The notes under the pieces: generated by a model
What the model was told of the DNA's origin: nothing
Seen by the model: the letters and a program-made list of their open reading frames with translations, nothing else
The model's database searches: none
Shown here: positions 38,993 through 39,850 of the stretch, piece by piece
How the letters are laid out: every line of letters starts with the position of its first letter
Position numbering within the stretch: the stretch's first letter is position 1
Translations under genes and position numbers: made by a program
DNA from: an uncultured Bacilli bacterium
GTDB lineage: Bacteria; Bacillota_I; Bacilli_A; RF39; UBA660
Length of the DNA: 39,850 nucleotides
NCBI GenBank assembly: GCA_934087065.1
Contig: CAKOIS010000008.1
Coordinates: 1-39,850, forward strand
Direction: 5' to 3'

Positions 38993-39850
38993 TTAGTTGG
39001 TTAAGATTTCGTATGAACTTGATGCTGTTCCGTCTCCTGACTTATAAACTACGTCTGCCTTTAGTGATATGACAGGCCTTACTGCATAAGTTAAATTAAC
39101 AGGGTCTGTATCTAGCGTTGATACCGAAGTTGATGGACTTATTTTATGTCCCCTTACACCATTTGTTTTAGCATATGCAGGTGTCATAAGCCACCATGCA
39201 TTAGTACCAGTAGAATTTGTTTTTAAACTATTATATCCCAAATAAGTATTACTTGCATTATGTGTTAAACTTCCAGCAAACGCTGCTTCGTCAGAGGTCA
39301 TTAAACCAATTGGATATCTAAGTTTAGCTTCACTATTATTTACACTAAACGCGTCTTTTATATTTGCACATTTATAACTTGGTGCATAGTTTTTTCTTCT
39401 AGTATATGCTGCAAAATCAAATTCCACTCCGCTTACACTATATGTTCCACTTACCACTTCTCTATCACTACAGTAAACTGCATTTAAACTTAAATATTTT
39501 GTATAATCATTTAAATTATCTTTATACCAATTATCAACTACCTTTTTAATTGTACTATCTTTTGTATTATTCCTGTTATTTGCAAGCGAGCCACTTGTTC
39601 CATACATATAGCCTGCATACAACGAGTCTGCTACTTCAGTATTAAATGCTGTAGAAGTTGCTATATACGCTTCTGTTGTATCAGTGCTTGTTCCGTGGTA
39701 TAGTAATCTAATACTATTATCATTGTTTGTTCTTATTATTCTCCAGTAAAATCCACCGAACTTTACCCAGTTGTCTGTTGCATTTCCTGCAAAATAATAA
39801 ACTGGCTTAGACTCACCTGAAGCAATGCTTTCAGTAGAAGTATAAAGTGT
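38993..39850 (-). CDS. 3' part of a surface protein, paralogue of 26593-28236
   Basis: The frame is open from the right edge (first full codon ends at 39850) to the stop at 38993, 285 residues. It begins TLYTSTESIASG, continues VYYFAGNATDNWVKFGGFYW and RIIRTNNDNSIRLLYHG, and ends with WWLMTPAYAK and YAVRPVISLKADV. Every block has its counterpart in the protein at 26593 in the same order, except for that protein's extra 50 residues after NWVKFG. A TTG inside (39622) is not the start. The N-terminus, presumably with signal peptide, is outside the window. Confidence 0.85.
   Translation of the reverse strand, partial: TLYTSTESIASGESKPVYYFAGNATDNWVKFGGFYWRIIRTNNDNSIRLLYHGTSTDTTEAYIATSTAFNTEVADSLYAGYMYGTSGSLANNRNNTKDSTIKKVVDNWYKDNLNDYTKYLSLNAVYCSDREVVSGTYSVSGVEFDFAAYTRRKNYAPSYKCANIKDAFSVNNSEAKLRYPIGLMTSDEAAFAGSLTHNASNTYLGYNSLKTNSTGTNAWWLMTPAYAKTNGVRGHKISPSTSVSTLDTDPVNLTYAVRPVISLKADVVYKSGDGTASSSYEILTN

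Noticed and set aside
1..39850. tRNA, rRNA, insertion sequences or prophage genes
   Set aside because: No tRNA-like cloverleaf, rRNA segment, transposase, integrase or phage structural gene was recognised. The DUF1016 and toxin-antitoxin genes are the only mobile-type genes.

Overview
The window is AT-rich (roughly 30% GC by eye) and reads as the chromosome of a Gram-positive, endospore-forming member of the Bacillota, class Bacilli in the broad sense. The evidence is SpoIVA, SigE with SpoIIGA, EzrA, DnaD, an HrcA-type CIRCE operator, a T-box leader and LexA of Bacillus type. TGG encodes Trp and TGA is used as a stop, so this is not a Mycoplasma-type code. An uncultured gut Bacilli lineage (RF39-like) is my inference and is not shown by the sequence. 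Almost every gene is on the minus strand. The only clear plus-strand genes are rpsD, a small Xre regulator and lexA.

Layout, left to right: (1) 1-4.6 kb, accessory region: a membrane-anchored protein with about twelve Cys-rich repeats, a coiled-coil/membrane partner, a possible short RNA, a divergent deacetylase-like membrane protein and a zinc-ribbon protein. (2) 4.6-7.6 kb: serS with a DUF1653 gene behind a Ser-type T-box, then a DUF1016 (YhcG) nuclease gene and a broken tandem copy of it. (3) 7.7-12.9 kb: deoD, ftsK/spoIIIE, ezrA and an unknown gene. (4) 13-19.1 kb: rpsD, ftsZ, ftsA, nth, dnaD, cca and hup. (5) 19.2-23.8 kb: a small membrane protein, spoIVA, xre, and a clpB without an N-domain under CIRCE control. 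(6) 23.8-25.4 kb: an MqsR-like toxin with a zinc-ribbon/HTH/Panacea antitoxin. (7) 25.4-32.3 kb: a shortened dcw cluster (PBP, mraY, ftsW) interrupted by a surface-protein cassette. (8) 32.3-35.7 kb: a lipoprotein, a transketolase homologue that has lost its catalytic residues, a 51-aa membrane protein and divergent lexA. (9) 35.7-38.9 kb: nusG, secE, sigE, spoIIGA and an unknown gene. (10) The right edge holds the 3' part of a second surface protein of the same family.

The most unusual element is in front of the 547-aa surface protein gene (26593-28236). A 34-codon leader ORF contains a run of ten G. Its stop codon lies in the 5' arm of a strong intrinsic terminator, and the surface gene starts 29 nt after the U-tract. 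Any net change of one or two bases in the G-run would stop translation upstream of the hairpin. The layout therefore looks like a phase-variable, translation-coupled attenuator. The start of this unit, together with the preceding terminator, is repeated at the extreme left edge of the window, which suggests a dispersed family of switchable surface-protein cassettes. This is inference and needs population-level sequence data.

How the genes work together: many core genes serve division (FtsZ, FtsA, EzrA, FtsK, FtsW, PBP, MraY) and sporulation (SpoIIGA to SigE to SpoIVA). Information-processing genes (rpsD, serS, nusG, secE, cca, dnaD, nth, hup) lie among them. Regulation that can be read from the sequence: CIRCE on clpB, T-box on serS, palindromes at lexA, mraY and the toxin-antitoxin promoter, triplicate 23-bp repeats upstream of the PBP gene, and many intrinsic terminators, several of which overlap stop codons.
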